Positions 8,737 to 22,393 of a DNA stretch of 64,000 nucleotides are shown here, one piece after another. Every line of letters starts with the position of its first letter. Positions within the stretch are counted from its first letter, which is position 1. The position numbers were made by a program, and so were the translations under genes. Source of the DNA: Amycolatopsis orientalis DSM 43388 (GTDB taxonomy: Bacteria; Actinomycetota; Actinomycetes; Mycobacteriales; Pseudonocardiaceae). The stretch lies in NCBI RefSeq assembly GCF_000411975.1, contig NZ_ASXG01000015.1, positions 128,612 through 192,611 of the forward strand, in the 5' to 3' direction. The notes under the pieces were generated by a model, which searched no databases, was not told the DNA's origin, and saw only the letters and a list, made by a program, of their open reading frames with translations.

Positions 8737-10374
8737 ATGGAGACCTTGACGCTGGTCGGCGTGCTCGCCGGGTCGCTGGGGCTGACTGCGATCGCCCGGC
8801 GGTTCAACCTGTCCGCGCCGCTGCTCATCGTGGTGGTCGCGCTGGGGATCGCGCTGATTCCCGGCGTTCCGCGGGTCGAGCTGGAGCCCGAGCTGATCCT
8901 GACCGTCGTGCTGCCGCCGTTGCTGTACTCGACGTCGCTGGAGAGTTCGATCTCCCACTTTCGTGCGAACTTGCGGCCGATCATCACGCTCGGCGTGCTG
9001 CTCGTGGTGGCCACGGCGTTCGTGATCGCCTTTGTCGTGCATCTGCTGCTGCCCGATCTGCCGTGGGCGTCGGCGCTGGTGCTTGGGGCGGTCGTGTCTC
9101 CGCCGGACGCGGTCACGGCGGTCGCGATCGGACGGCGGCTCGGGCTGCCCCGGGGCGTGATGACGGTGCTCACCGGCGAGAGCCTGGTCAACGACGCGGC
9201 CGCGCTCACGCTGTACAAGGTGGCGCTCGCGGCGGTGGCCGGGACGGCGGGGTCGCTCGGGCACGGGTTCGCGGTCTTCGCCGTCGCGACGGTGGTCGGC
9301 ATTCTCGTCGGGCTGGTGGCGGGCGGGGTCGTCGAACTGATCCGCACGCGGCTGGACGATCCGCTGCTCGAATCGGCGTTCGGGATCGTGGTGCCGTTCG
9401 CGGCGTACGTCACCGCGGAGCATCTGCATCCGTTCGGGCCGGAGTTCAGCGGGTCCGGCGTGCTGGCGGTCGTCACGGCGGGGTTGTTCCTCGGGCACCG
9501 GTCGTTGCGGGCGTCCCCGGCGACGCGGGTGCAGGACCGGTCGGTCTGGGCGTCGATCGACGTCATGCTCGAGGCGCTGGTGTTCGCGCTGATGGCGCTG
9601 CAACTGCCGTTCGTGCTCGACGGGGCGCAGCATGCCGCCCGGGACAACGGGACGCTCGCGTTGTCCGCGGTCGTCGTGCTGCTCGCCACGATGTTCGTAC
9701 GGATTCCGGCCGTTTTCCTGTCCAGCTATCTGCCTCGGTCGCTGCAACTTCTGCGGCGCACCAAGCACGATCCGCCGGCGTGGCGTTCGCTGGCGGTGAT
9801 CTCCTGGACCGGGATGCGCGGCGTCGTCACCATCGCGGCGGCGTCCGGGGTTCCCGCGGATACGCCGGGGCGGGCCGAGATTCAGCTGTTCGCGTTCGCC
9901 GTCGCGGTCGGGACCGTGCTGATCCAAGGGCTCACGCTGCCGCCGTTGATCCGGGTGCTCAAAGTCCAGGACCCGGACGAGGCCGCCCGCGACCAGGCCG
10001 AGGAGCTGGCCGCGCGCAAGGTCGCGCAGAACGCCGCGCACGAACGGCTGCGCGAACTCGCTCGCGACCAGCTGTCCACATTGGACATGCCACCAGACAA
10101 GCTGAAGCGGCTCGAAGAACGGCTGGAACGCGTGGTGGACACCCGTTACCGGTTCGCGCAGGCCGCGATCACGCTGTCCGGCGAGGAGCGACGAGACAGT
10201 CCGCAGGCGCAGTTCGCCAAGGCGCGGCGGGAACTCCTCATCACCCAGCGCGCGGCGATGATCGAGGAGAACCGCGCCGGCCGCCTTGACGACGACGTCC
10301 TGCAGAAGGTCCTGCGTGAACTCGACCTGGAGGAAATGTCCGTAACGACAACCCTTACGAACCGGATGAGTTGA
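8737..10374 (+). CDS. CPA1-family Na+/H+ antiporter
   Basis: A 545-residue cation/proton antiporter of NhaP type that extrudes Na+ or K+ in exchange for protons. Residues 1-420 contain about 12 membrane segments, with SPPDAVTAVAIG (Asp124) and GESLVNDAAAL (Asn152, Asp153), the ion-binding signature of CPA1 exchangers. A cytosolic, charged, probably coiled-coil tail of about 125 residues follows. ATG 8737 is chosen because GAAG precedes it at a good distance; a GTG at 8722 and an ATG at 8728 are also in frame. The 3' end overlaps the convergent LLM gene by 20 bp. Confidence 0.92.
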   Translation: METLTLVGVLAGSLGLTAIARRFNLSAPLLIVVVALGIALIPGVPRVELEPELILTVVLPPLLYSTSLESSISHFRANLRPIITLGVLLVVATAFVIAFVVHLLLPDLPWASALVLGAVVSPPDAVTAVAIGRRLGLPRGVMTVLTGESLVNDAAALTLYKVALAAVAGTAGSLGHGFAVFAVATVVGILVGLVAGGVVELIRTRLDDPLLESAFGIVVPFAAYVTAEHLHPFGPEFSGSGVLAVVTAGLFLGHRSLRASPATRVQDRSVWASIDVMLEALVFALMALQLPFVLDGAQHAARDNGTLALSAVVVLLATMFVRIPAVFLSSYLPRSLQLLRRTKHDPPAWRSLAVISWTGMRGVVTIAAASGVPADTPGRAEIQLFAFAVAVGTVLIQGLTLPPLIRVLKVQDPDEAARDQAEELAARKVAQNAAHERLRELARDQLSTLDMPPDKLKRLEERLERVVDTRYRFAQAAITLSGEERRDSPQAQFAKARRELLITQRAAMIEENRAGRLDDDVLQKVLRELDLEEMSVTTTLTNRMS

Positions 10375-11257
10375 GCTCGCCCGTCAGCCGCCAGGTGCGG
10401 CGCCGGTCCTCGTCGGTGTGCAGGGCGGTCTGGGTGAGCAACACGTCGGTCGCGCCGGCGTCGAAGTAGCGCTGCACGCCGGCGGCGACTGTCTCCTCGT
10501 CGCCGATCAACACGAGCTCCGCCGCGTTTTCGACCCCGCCTTCCTTCAGCACGCGCTGATACGACGGGATCGAACCGTAGAAACCGAGTTCCTGCGCAGC
10601 GAGTTCGCGGACCGTGTCGACGTCGCTGGTCACCACGGCCGGAACAGCCGCGACCACCCGCTTGCCCGGGCCGATCCCGGGCACGATCAGGTTCGACAAA
10701 GCACGCGGGCTGGCCAGATACGGCAGCGTGCCGTCGGCCAGTTCCCCGGTGACGCGCAACGCCTGCGGCCCCATCGCGGCCACCAGCACCGAAATCGGTG
10801 CCGCCGGCGCAGGCTGCGTCAGATGCACCTCCACCGTCGAGCCAGTGAAGTCGACTTGTTCCCCGGCGAACAGCGCCCGCAAGACGGTCAGGTACTCGCG
10901 CAGATGCCGCACCGGCGGCGGATACGGCGTGCCGTAGACAGGTTCGAGAAAGTTCTTCGCCCCCAGGCCGACGCCGAGCGTGAACCGCCCGCCGGACGCC
11001 TCGCTCGCGGTGCGCGCCGCAGCGGCCAGCACCAGCGGGTGCCGCGGGTAAATCGGCACCACGGACGTGCCGATCTCGACGCGCGAGGTGACCTGTCCGG
11101 CCAGCGCGGCCGCCGCCAGCGCGTCATGGCTCTCGGGCAGCTGGGCGAACCAGATCGACGCCGCACCCGCCTCCTCGGCCTGGCGTGCCTGCTCCAGCAA
11201 TTCGGTCACGGTGAGGGGCGCCCGCGGAAGGGTGGGCAAAGTCAGTCCGACGCTCAT
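10355..11257 (-). CDS. LLM-class flavin-dependent oxidoreductase
   Basis: A 300-residue luciferase-like monooxygenase-fold protein, TIM barrel, using FMN or F420. Signs are LLEQARQAEEAGAASIWFAQLPESHDA at the start of the barrel, GTSVVPIYPRHPLVLA, and GGRFTLGVGLGAKNFLE followed by LREYLTVLRALF, which is the pattern of F420-dependent members. In actinobacteria this subgroup often acts on coenzyme F420, but the substrate is unknown. It overlaps the antiporter gene 3' end. Confidence 0.87.
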   Translation of the reverse strand: MSVGLTLPTLPRAPLTVTELLEQARQAEEAGAASIWFAQLPESHDALAAAALAGQVTSRVEIGTSVVPIYPRHPLVLAAAARTASEASGGRFTLGVGLGAKNFLEPVYGTPYPPPVRHLREYLTVLRALFAGEQVDFTGSTVEVHLTQPAPAAPISVLVAAMGPQALRVTGELADGTLPYLASPRALSNLIVPGIGPGKRVVAAVPAVVTSDVDTVRELAAQELGFYGSIPSYQRVLKEGGVENAAELVLIGDEETVAAGVQRYFDAGATDVLLTQTALHTDEDRRRTWRLTGELNSSGS

Positions 11258-11406
11258 ACCGTCAAATTATTCAGGCGCACCACGGGTTTCTCACGAGCCG
11301 GAACTAGCGCGCGGCATTGTGTCAGCCGCGTTCTCAGCCGACGAGAGCCCCTGCCGAACGCCCGGCGAACCCGCACCCTGGACGCCCGACGACTCCAGGA
11401 GGACCG

Positions 11407-11904
11407 ATGTCACTGACCGACGTCATCGACGGCACCCGCCAGGCCGTGCAGACGGACCGGCACAACGCGGCGGTGTCGTTCAGCGTCGACCACGCGCTGG
11501 CTGCGAACACCGCGACGGTGGTGGACGTCCGGGTGCGCGACCACGCGTTCACCGTGGACGAGCCGCCCGCCCTCGGCGGCACCGACCAGGCGGCGAACCC
11601 GGTCGAGTACGCGCTGGCCGCGCTCGGCTCCTGCCAGGTGATCACGTACCAGTTCTGGGCGGCCCGCCTCGGCATCCCGCTGGACTCGGTGCGCGTGAAG
11701 GTGGACGGCGACCTGGACCTGCACGGCTTCTTCGGCTTCGACGAATCGACCCGGCCCGGCTTCAGCGACGTGCGAGTGTCGGTGGAACTCGACGGTCCGG
11801 CCACGCCCGAGGCCTACGACCGGCTCCGCCGCGCGGTGGACGAACACTGCCCGGTGCTCGATCTGTTCCGCAACCAAACCCCGGTCACCACTACGGTTCG
11901 CTGA
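11407..11904 (+). CDS. OsmC-family peroxidase-like protein
   Basis: A 165-residue OsmC/Ohr-fold protein. Members reduce organic hydroperoxides with a pair of cysteines, one in the helix containing NPVEYALAALGSCQV and one near the C terminus. Here the first Cys is present in GSCQVITYQF and the second in the segment EHCPVLDLF, so both catalytic positions are retained. The ATG at 11407 has an AGGAGG ribosome site a few bases upstream. No neighbouring regulator of the OhrR type is present. Confidence 0.88.
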   Translation: MSLTDVIDGTRQAVQTDRHNAAVSFSVDHALAANTATVVDVRVRDHAFTVDEPPALGGTDQAANPVEYALAALGSCQVITYQFWAARLGIPLDSVRVKVDGDLDLHGFFGFDESTRPGFSDVRVSVELDGPATPEAYDRLRRAVDEHCPVLDLFRNQTPVTTTVR

Positions 11905-12270
11905 CCGCGCCGAGCACGACGGATCCTGTTCGCCGCGGTCGGCCAATGTCCCGTCCGTGGAACCCGCACCGGTCGGGCAGTGTCGGATCCAGCTGCCCGA
12001 TCCAGGCCACCGGAAGTTCAAGCGGGTACCGGGAAAATCGTCCCACGCCAGCGTTTCGCAGACATATTCGTCTCGCTCCGCTTCGGCGGCGGATCGAGAT
12101 CGGACTCGTTGCCCAAGCGGTTCGGGCCGCCGCCGCGATCAGGACCGCGGTCGCCGCGGCGGCGGCGATGCACCACCACCGCAGCTCCGGCAGTCTCGGC
12201 CAGAATGACCGGCCGCATCACCCGTCGTCATGCCGCTCTCCGCGAACGGCGAACGGCGGACGCGACGAAC
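11905..12270. other. 366-bp intergenic region, nothing identified
   Basis: It lies between the convergent OsmC and purA genes. A 67-codon frame at 12018-12221 on the minus strand has no motif and an Arg-rich composition, and is not called. No clear terminator stem was found. Confidence 0.4.
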
Positions 12271-17098
<4,828 letters not shown>

Positions 17099-17415
17099 CC
17101 GGGCGAAGCTACGCGGCCGGGAGGCCGGGCGGCGGCCGTTCCACAGTGCGGACGGCCCACCCGAACGGATGTGGCACAAACCACAAAGATCGAACCGGCC
17201 CCAGCGGAGAGTGCGGAGCGCTATCGTCTGGACACGTGGCGAACTGATCGTGACCTCTCGGATACCGGCGAAAGAACCTAGAGAATCACCAACAGTCACG
17301 AGACACTGAGCTTGGCAACTCACTTCGTGTGACCGACCCGTGACCAGGAGGACCTAGGGTCACCCGTTGGTCACCAGTGCGGCACAGTCCGCGCACAGCA
17401 GCGGGGAGAACACGC
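17099..17415 (+). promoter_or_regulatory. 317-bp divergent region with four GTGACC/GGTCAC half-sites
   Basis: Between the divergent FAD-binding and MFS genes. At 17329-17334 and 17340-17345 there are direct GTGACC words; at 17358-17363 and 17369-17374 there are two GGTCAC words, giving nested inverted repeats just upstream of the MFS gene. This looks like an operator for a dimeric regulator. No regulator gene is adjacent. Confidence 0.45.
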
Positions 17416-18675
17416 ATGACGACAGCACCACACCGGGTCACGTTCCGCGAGGTGTTCGGAGTCGCCGAGTTCCGCGCGATGTGGTTCGGCGAACTGCTGT
17501 CGATCGCCGGTGACCAGCTGGCCCGCGTCGCGCTGTCCGTCCTCGTCTACGCCAACACCGGTTCGGCGACGCTGACCGGTCTGACCTACGCGCTCACGTT
17601 CTTCCCGTCGCTCCTGGGCGGCATCTTCCTCACCGGGCTCGCCGACCGTTTCCCGCGCCGGGCGGTCATGGTCACCGTGGACCTCACCCGCGCGGTGCTG
17701 ATTCTGTGCGTAGCCATTCCCGGATTGCCGTTCTGGGCCCTGTGCGTGCTCGTCGGTAGCGTTTCCCTGCTGAATCCGCCATTCAAGGCATCTCAGCTGG
17801 CGCTGCTGCCGCAGGTGCTCGAAGGCGACCGATTCGTGGTCGGCATGGGCATCCGGAGCATGACGGTCCAATCCGCGCAGTTGCTCGGGTTCGCCGGCGG
17901 CGGCGCGCTGCTGCTCGCGATGGACGCTCGCCTCGCTCTGGTGCTCGACGCGGGCACCTTCCTGCTCTCCGCGCTGTTCCTCCGCTTCGGGTTGAAGGCC
18001 CGCCCCGCGGCGGCCACCGGGGAGAAGCGCAAGCCGTTCTTCTCCTCGCTGAGCGCGGGCGGCCGGGTCGCCTTCGCGACCAGTGCACTGCGGTCCCTGA
18101 TGGTCTTCACGTGGCTCGCCGGGCTGATGCCGGTGTACGAGGGCATTGCCGCGCCCTACGTCGCGTCCTCCGGCGGCGGGTCGGAAATGATCGGCTTCCT
18201 GCTCGCCGCCGACCCGGTGGGCAGCGTGATCTTCACGTTCGTCTACACGCGCTGGGTGCCCGCCGCGATCCGGCCGAAGCTGATCGGCCCGATGACCGCG
18301 CTCGCCGCGATCCCGCTGCTGCTGTGCTTCCTGCAGCCGGGCCCGATCGTCTCGGTGGTCCTGTTCGTGATCTCCGGCGGCTTCGGCACGATCGCGCTGC
18401 TGCAGGCGACGGCGTCGCTGACGGTCGCGGTGCCGGATGAGAGCCGGGCGCAGACGATGGGGCTGTCGAACACCGGATTGACCACCACGATGGGCGTGAC
18501 GCCGTTGATCGGCGGGGTCATCGCGGACCACGTGAGCGCCCAGACGACCGTCGGGATCTTCGGATTGGCCGGCTTGCTGATCACGATTCCGCTCGCGATC
18601 GCGTGGCAACGGAGCGTTTCCGGGCAGGCCGAAGAGGGGTCAGCGAAGGAAGCCACACGCGCCGAGCCTGCCTGA
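17416..18675 (+). CDS. MFS transporter, 12-TM exporter-like
   Basis: A 419-residue major facilitator with about 12 membrane segments. It begins FREVFGVAEFRAMWFGELLS and has SIAGDQLARVALSVLVY in helix 1-2, then GGIFLTGLADRFPRRAVM as the inter-helix 2-3 signature, typical of the MFS_3/enterobactin exporter-like group of actinobacteria. Its C terminus is a short charged tail. ATG 17416 is chosen from an upstream in-frame ATG because it is next to a GGGGAGAA ribosome site. Substrate unknown. Upstream inverted repeats suggest local regulation. Confidence 0.88.
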   Translation: MTTAPHRVTFREVFGVAEFRAMWFGELLSIAGDQLARVALSVLVYANTGSATLTGLTYALTFFPSLLGGIFLTGLADRFPRRAVMVTVDLTRAVLILCVAIPGLPFWALCVLVGSVSLLNPPFKASQLALLPQVLEGDRFVVGMGIRSMTVQSAQLLGFAGGGALLLAMDARLALVLDAGTFLLSALFLRFGLKARPAAATGEKRKPFFSSLSAGGRVAFATSALRSLMVFTWLAGLMPVYEGIAAPYVASSGGGSEMIGFLLAADPVGSVIFTFVYTRWVPAAIRPKLIGPMTALAAIPLLLCFLQPGPIVSVVLFVISGGFGTIALLQATASLTVAVPDESRAQTMGLSNTGLTTTMGVTPLIGGVIADHVSAQTTVGIFGLAGLLITIPLAIAWQRSVSGQAEEGSAKEATRAEPA

Positions 18676-18893
18676 CTACCCCGGCATGCCCCGCGCGTGA
18701 GGCTCTGACCTGCGCGACCTTGCGGTGCTGCTACGCGGTCACTGTTCCTTGCTGCGCATCGCTGGTCACCCTTCATCCGGCGTGTTCGGGAAAAATGTAC
18801 ACACCTAAGGCCCTTGTGGACAGGCGGCAAACGGTCTGAAACTGTGAGTAAGGCGAGTGTCACTGAAGATCCGCGCAAGACCCGGGGGGAAGA

Positions 18894-20183
18894 ATGGTCA
18901 CATTGGGGGAATTTTCTGGTCTGGGGCTGCGCGACGCGGTTTCCCGGTGGTCGATCTGGTCGCGGCCGCGGCAGTGGGTCGCGGTCACGCTGACGAGCAT
19001 GGCCGTCACGGTGGTGCTCACCGTGGTGAGCGCGCTGGTGTTCCCGGTCAGCCTGGGCCAGCTGGGCATCCTCGCGATGCTGGCCGGACTGGCGATCGCG
19101 CAGACCGAGGTCACCCGGCAGATCGAGCGGCAGCGCCGGATGCTGAGCCAGGGCCCGCACATCACCGTCACGTCGGTGTGGCTGCTTCCGGCGGCACTGC
19201 TGGTGCCGCCGCAGCTGGTGGCCGCGCTGGGCGTGATCATCTACGTCTACCTGGCGTTCCGCAGCTGGAACGGCACGCGCCCCGGTGAGGCGCACCGCGT
19301 CGCGGCCAACGCGACCACGATGATCCTGTCCGGCTTCGGCGCCGCGCTGGCCGGGCACCTCGCGGACGGCCACAGCGTCTCCACCGTGGTGGCGGGCGCG
19401 CTCGGCTATTTCCTGGTCAACACCGCGCTGACCGGCCTTGGTCTGTACCTGACCGACCCGGCGAAGGCGACGGCCGAATCGTGCCTGGGCACGATGGACG
19501 ACAACCTGCTGGAACTGGCGACCCTGTGCGTCGGCGGGCTGCTCGTGATGGTGCTGAGCCACGAACCGCTGCTGTCGGTGCTGGTGATCCTGCCGCTGTA
19601 CGTGCTGCAGCGGTCGATGCTGATCAAGCGGCTCGAGGAACTCGCGACCACGGACCAGAAGACGCAACTGCTCAACGCCACCACCTGGCAGGACGGCGCG
19701 CAGCGCGAGATTTCCCGCGCCGAGCGCGAGAACGGCAGCTTCGGCGCGTTGATGATCGACCTCGACCACTTCAAGCGGATCAACGACACCTACGGCCACC
19801 TCGCGGGCGACGACGTGCTCAAAGCCGTTGCCGCCGTGGTGAAACAGGAGACCCGGGCACACGACCTCGTCGGCCGGTTCGGGGGCGAGGAGTTCGTCGC
19901 GCTGCTCCCGTCGACGTCCAAGGAAGACGCGATCGTGACGGCGGAACGGATCCGGCAGCGGATCAGTGAGCTGGTGATCCCGACCCAGACGAACGAAGGC
20001 GAGGAGGTCTCGATCGAAAACCGCACCGCGTCGATCGGGGTGGCCGCGTTCCCGCTGGACGGGACAAGCATCGAGGAAGTGATGGCCGCGGCGGACGCGG
20101 CGGTGTACGCGGCGAAGAACAGCGGCCGCAACCGGGTCGTCGGCTCGGTAGCGCCAACCCGGGAACTCGCGGCGGTCGCCTGA
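18894..20183 (+). CDS. Membrane diguanylate cyclase (GGDEF domain)
   Basis: A 429-residue protein making cyclic di-GMP from GTP. Residues 28-240 hold about six membrane segments with no recognised sensor domain; a short linker leads to a GGDEF domain at about 250-415. The active-site signature is intact as GGEEF (330-334), with metal/GTP residues in MIDLDHFKRINDTYGH. The product-inhibition I-site RAHD (321-324) sits exactly five residues before it, so feedback control is expected. There is no EAL domain. The ATG follows a GGGGGGAAGA site. C-di-GMP controls development in actinomycetes (BldD), so a signalling role is likely. Confidence 0.95.
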   Translation: MVTLGEFSGLGLRDAVSRWSIWSRPRQWVAVTLTSMAVTVVLTVVSALVFPVSLGQLGILAMLAGLAIAQTEVTRQIERQRRMLSQGPHITVTSVWLLPAALLVPPQLVAALGVIIYVYLAFRSWNGTRPGEAHRVAANATTMILSGFGAALAGHLADGHSVSTVVAGALGYFLVNTALTGLGLYLTDPAKATAESCLGTMDDNLLELATLCVGGLLVMVLSHEPLLSVLVILPLYVLQRSMLIKRLEELATTDQKTQLLNATTWQDGAQREISRAERENGSFGALMIDLDHFKRINDTYGHLAGDDVLKAVAAVVKQETRAHDLVGRFGGEEFVALLPSTSKEDAIVTAERIRQRISELVIPTQTNEGEEVSIENRTASIGVAAFPLDGTSIEEVMAAADAAVYAAKNSGRNRVVGSVAPTRELAAVA

Positions 20184-20190
20184 CGACCTC

Positions 20191-20227
20191 GGACCCGGCC
20201 GGCACCCTCCCCCGGCCGGCCGGGTCC
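20191..20227 (+). terminator. Stem-loop terminator after the cyclase gene
   Basis: A perfect 12-bp stem (GGACCCGGCCGG with CCGGCCGGGTCC) and a 13-nt loop directly follow the diguanylate cyclase stop codon. Confidence 0.75.
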
Positions 20228-20255
20228 ATCCTTCGCGACAACCGGGAATTCGGAA

Positions 20256-20762
20256 GTGAAACCTGTGCCGCGCACCGAAATCCGCCCCGCCCGCGACGAT
20301 GAACTCGCCTCCGTCGCCGCGTTGCGCTGGCGGTGGGTCGCGGACCAAGACGGGCTTCCGCACCACAATCGAACCGAATTCGTGCGCGAGTTCGCCGCCT
20401 GGGCCCGAGCGCACGCCGAAACGCATAGCTGTCTGGTCGCGGTCCGGGACGAGCACGTGCTCGGGATGGCGTTCCTCGCGCTGACCCCCAGAGTGCCGAC
20501 GCCGCGCGACTTTTCCCGGGTCTGCGGCGACGTGCAATGCGTGTACGTCGTGCCGGAAGCGCGGGACAGCGGCGTCGGCGGGCTCCTGATCGAGGCGACG
20601 CTGCGGCTGGCCGCGGAATTCGGGCTGGAGCGAGTGACCGTGCATTCCTCGGACCGCGCGATCCCGGCCTATCTGCGGCACGGGTTTTCGGTGTCGAAGA
20701 ACCTGCTGCAAAGCGAACTGCGGATCTCGGTCGACGTGCCCGCTAACCGAACATATTCCTAG
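20256..20762 (+). CDS. GNAT-family N-acetyltransferase
   Basis: A 168-residue acetyl-CoA-dependent acyltransferase. The fold is visible as TEIRPARDDELASVAALR at the N terminus, CLVAVRDEHVLGMAFL for strands 2-4, and the acetyl-CoA loop VVPEARDSGVGGLLIEATL (Q/RxxGxG/A variant: RDSGVGG). A C-terminal HSSDRAIPAYLRHGFSVS completes it. Start is a GTG at 20256; a second GTG 9 bp on is possible. Its 3' end overlaps the convergent XRE gene by 20 bp. Substrate unknown. Confidence 0.88.
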   Translation: MKPVPRTEIRPARDDELASVAALRWRWVADQDGLPHHNRTEFVREFAAWARAHAETHSCLVAVRDEHVLGMAFLALTPRVPTPRDFSRVCGDVQCVYVVPEARDSGVGGLLIEATLRLAAEFGLERVTVHSSDRAIPAYLRHGFSVSKNLLQSELRISVDVPANRTYS

Positions 20763-21636
20763 GCCCCTCCGGCTTGTTCCCCTGCGCGATCTCCCGGAAC
20801 TCCTGCGCGGTCCGCTGCACGAACGCCGCCGACGCGCGGGAGTCCAGGGACTTCTCGCGGATCCGGTCCGCGACGTCGCAGTAGGTCTCGGTCCCCTCGT
20901 CGAGGAGGAAGGCCCCCGAGTGCTGGTGCTCGAAGTAGACGATCGGGTCGCCGACGTCCACGTGGTACACGCAAAACCGGCCGGCCAGGCCCGGATGCCC
21001 GCCGTTGCCGGCGGGCACGACGCGGACCGACAGCTTCGCCGACGTCGCCATCAGATCGGCGAGGAACCGCAGCTGCCGGGCCATCGTCGCGGGCCCGCCG
21101 ACCGGATTGCGCAACGCTGCCTCGCCCAGCAACACCTCGCACGGAATCGCGCCCGGACCGACCACCAGCGGGCGGCGCATCATCCGGATCTCCGCCTGGC
21201 GTTCCGCGTCCTTCAGCGGCAAGCCGTCAGCGAGGAACAGCGCCCGCGCGTAATCCGGGATCTGCAGCAGACCCGGGATGAGCAGCGGCTGCCATTCGAC
21301 GACCGACGTCGCGGCGCGTTCGCACGCGAGCAGCCCGCCGAGATGGTCCGGGTCGGACTGCTTGCCGCGGGCGACCCAGCCCGGTTCGGCGGTGCCGCGC
21401 GCCAGTTGCAGGATCCGTTGTTTCTCCGCACCCACGACGCCGAGCGCGCCGAGAATGCCCGCGACGTCCTCCAGCGCGGGAACCCGTTGGCCCAGCTCCC
21501 AGTTCGACACCAGGGCGGGGTTGGTGCCGACTCGGCGGGCGAGTTCGCGCAGTCCGAAACGGGCGTCGATCCGGGCCTCGCGCAGCGCGGTGCCGAGGGT
21601 GCGGATCCGGGGGGTGAGCATGGCCGTGCCTCGCAT
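20743..21636 (-). CDS. XRE regulator with DUF5753 domain
   Basis: A 297-residue regulator. A Cro/C1-type helix-turn-helix occupies residues 8-65 (LGTALREARIDARFGLRELA, then NPALVSNWELGQR). From about 85 to the end is the DUF5753 domain (SVVEWQPLLIPGLLQIPDYA, EIRMMRRPLV). Streptomyces members of this type usually work with a small DUF397 partner; none is visible here, so this one is an orphan. ATG 21636 has AAAGG five bases upstream; ATG 21621 is the alternative. Inverted and direct repeats just upstream may be its own operator. Confidence 0.9.
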   Translation of the reverse strand: MRGTAMLTPRIRTLGTALREARIDARFGLRELARRVGTNPALVSNWELGQRVPALEDVAGILGALGVVGAEKQRILQLARGTAEPGWVARGKQSDPDHLGGLLACERAATSVVEWQPLLIPGLLQIPDYARALFLADGLPLKDAERQAEIRMMRRPLVVGPGAIPCEVLLGEAALRNPVGGPATMARQLRFLADLMATSAKLSVRVVPAGNGGHPGLAGRFCVYHVDVGDPIVYFEHQHSGAFLLDEGTETYCDVADRIREKSLDSRASAAFVQRTAQEFREIAQGNKPEGPRNMFG

Positions 21637-21648
21637 GGCCGCCTTTGT

Positions 21649-21692
21649 AGGTGTCACCAAATGCGAACACCTCTAGCTGTCACCCGAAGGTG
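21649..21692 (-). promoter_or_regulatory. Repeat cluster upstream of the XRE gene
   Basis: TGTCACC occurs at 21652-21658 and again at 21678-21684, 26 bp apart. The first lies in the near-palindrome GGTGTCACC (21650-21658), and ACACCT at 21667-21672 mirrors AGGTGT. Placement is suitable for autoregulation. Confidence 0.4.
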
Positions 21693-21703
21693 GGCAGGCG
21701 GCC

Positions 21704-21738
21704 CGGTCGCGCCCGGATTTTCGCCCCGAGCGCGACCG
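21704..21738 (-). terminator. Stem-loop terminator of the DUF3151 gene
   Basis: CGGTCGCGC (21704-21712) pairs perfectly with GCGCGACCG (21730-21738), just downstream of the DUF3151 stop codon on the minus strand. Confidence 0.6.
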
Positions 21739-21748
21739 GCGGCCGGCG

Positions 21749-22159
21749 TCACTTCAGGCCGGTCGCCTCGGCCGCGGCCGGGTCGGAGTCGGCGAGGAAC
21801 GTCTTGCAGCGCTCGTACTCCTCGGTCTCGCCGATGCGGCCCGCGGCGGTGCCGAGCGCGGCGAGCGCGCGCAGGAAACCCTGGTTCGGCCGGTGCGCCC
21901 ACGGCACCGGGCCGAAGCCCTTCCAGCCGGCGCGGCGGAGCTGGTCGAGGCCGCGGTGGTAGCCGGTGCGGGCGTAGGCGTAGGCGGCGACGGTCTCGCC
22001 GTCGGCGAGCGCGCGCTCGGCGAGCGCGGCCCAGGCCTCGCTGTAGTCGGGGTGCTCGGCGGCCACGGCGGACGGGTCCGTCCCGGAGTCGAGCGCGGCC
22101 TGCGCGTCGGTGTGCTCGGGCAGCAGCGTGGGCTCGGGGCCCAGCAGGTTGTGCGTCAT
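21749..22159 (-). CDS. DUF3151 family protein
   Basis: A 136-residue soluble protein of a family found widely in actinobacteria and of unknown function. It has the typical opening NLLGPEPTLLPEH and the core HPDYSEAWAALAERALADG, then AYAYARTGYHRGLDQLR and GWKGFGPVPW. The repeated short helices resemble a small TPR-like bundle. The ATG at 22159 is the natural start within a longer open frame. In many actinobacteria this gene is near purA or fba, both of which are in this window. Confidence 0.88.
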   Translation of the reverse strand: MTHNLLGPEPTLLPEHTDAQAALDSGTDPSAVAAEHPDYSEAWAALAERALADGETVAAYAYARTGYHRGLDQLRRAGWKGFGPVPWAHRPNQGFLRALAALGTAAGRIGETEEYERCKTFLADSDPAAAEATGLK

Positions 22160-22188
22160 GCCGCCATTGTGCCCACGATGCTCCCGGG

Positions 22189-22272
22189 TCAGAGGAACAG
22201 GCTGGTCAGCACGCCTCCGCCGGCCAGAACGAGTGCTGCGATCAGCACGGCTGCGACGGCTCGTTTCGGCAT
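22189..22272 (-). CDS. Possible 27-residue single-helix membrane peptide
   Basis: A very short frame reading MPKRAVAAVLIAALVLAGGG and ending in VLTSLFL: a basic start, one hydrophobic helix, no tail. Two ATG codons are adjacent (22275 and 22272), with a weak AGGG about 12 bases upstream. It lies between the DUF3151 gene and the divergent membrane-protein gene. Composition is what a real membrane peptide would have, but so short a frame could be chance. Confidence 0.35.
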   Translation of the reverse strand: MPKRAVAAVLIAALVLAGGGVLTSLFL

Positions 22273-22393
22273 CATGGCCCGACACCCTGCCGTGCCCGGC
22301 GGCGCGAGGGCAAGTCCGCCACCCGTAGGGGTGAACCCGGGTTTTTGCCCCTTCTCCCGCCGCGTCCACTTGCGGCAGGGAATGATGGCGCCT

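Noticed and set aside
12018..12221. 67-codon minus-strand frame between OsmC and purA
   Set aside because: No family resemblance, Arg/Pro-rich composition, weak start.
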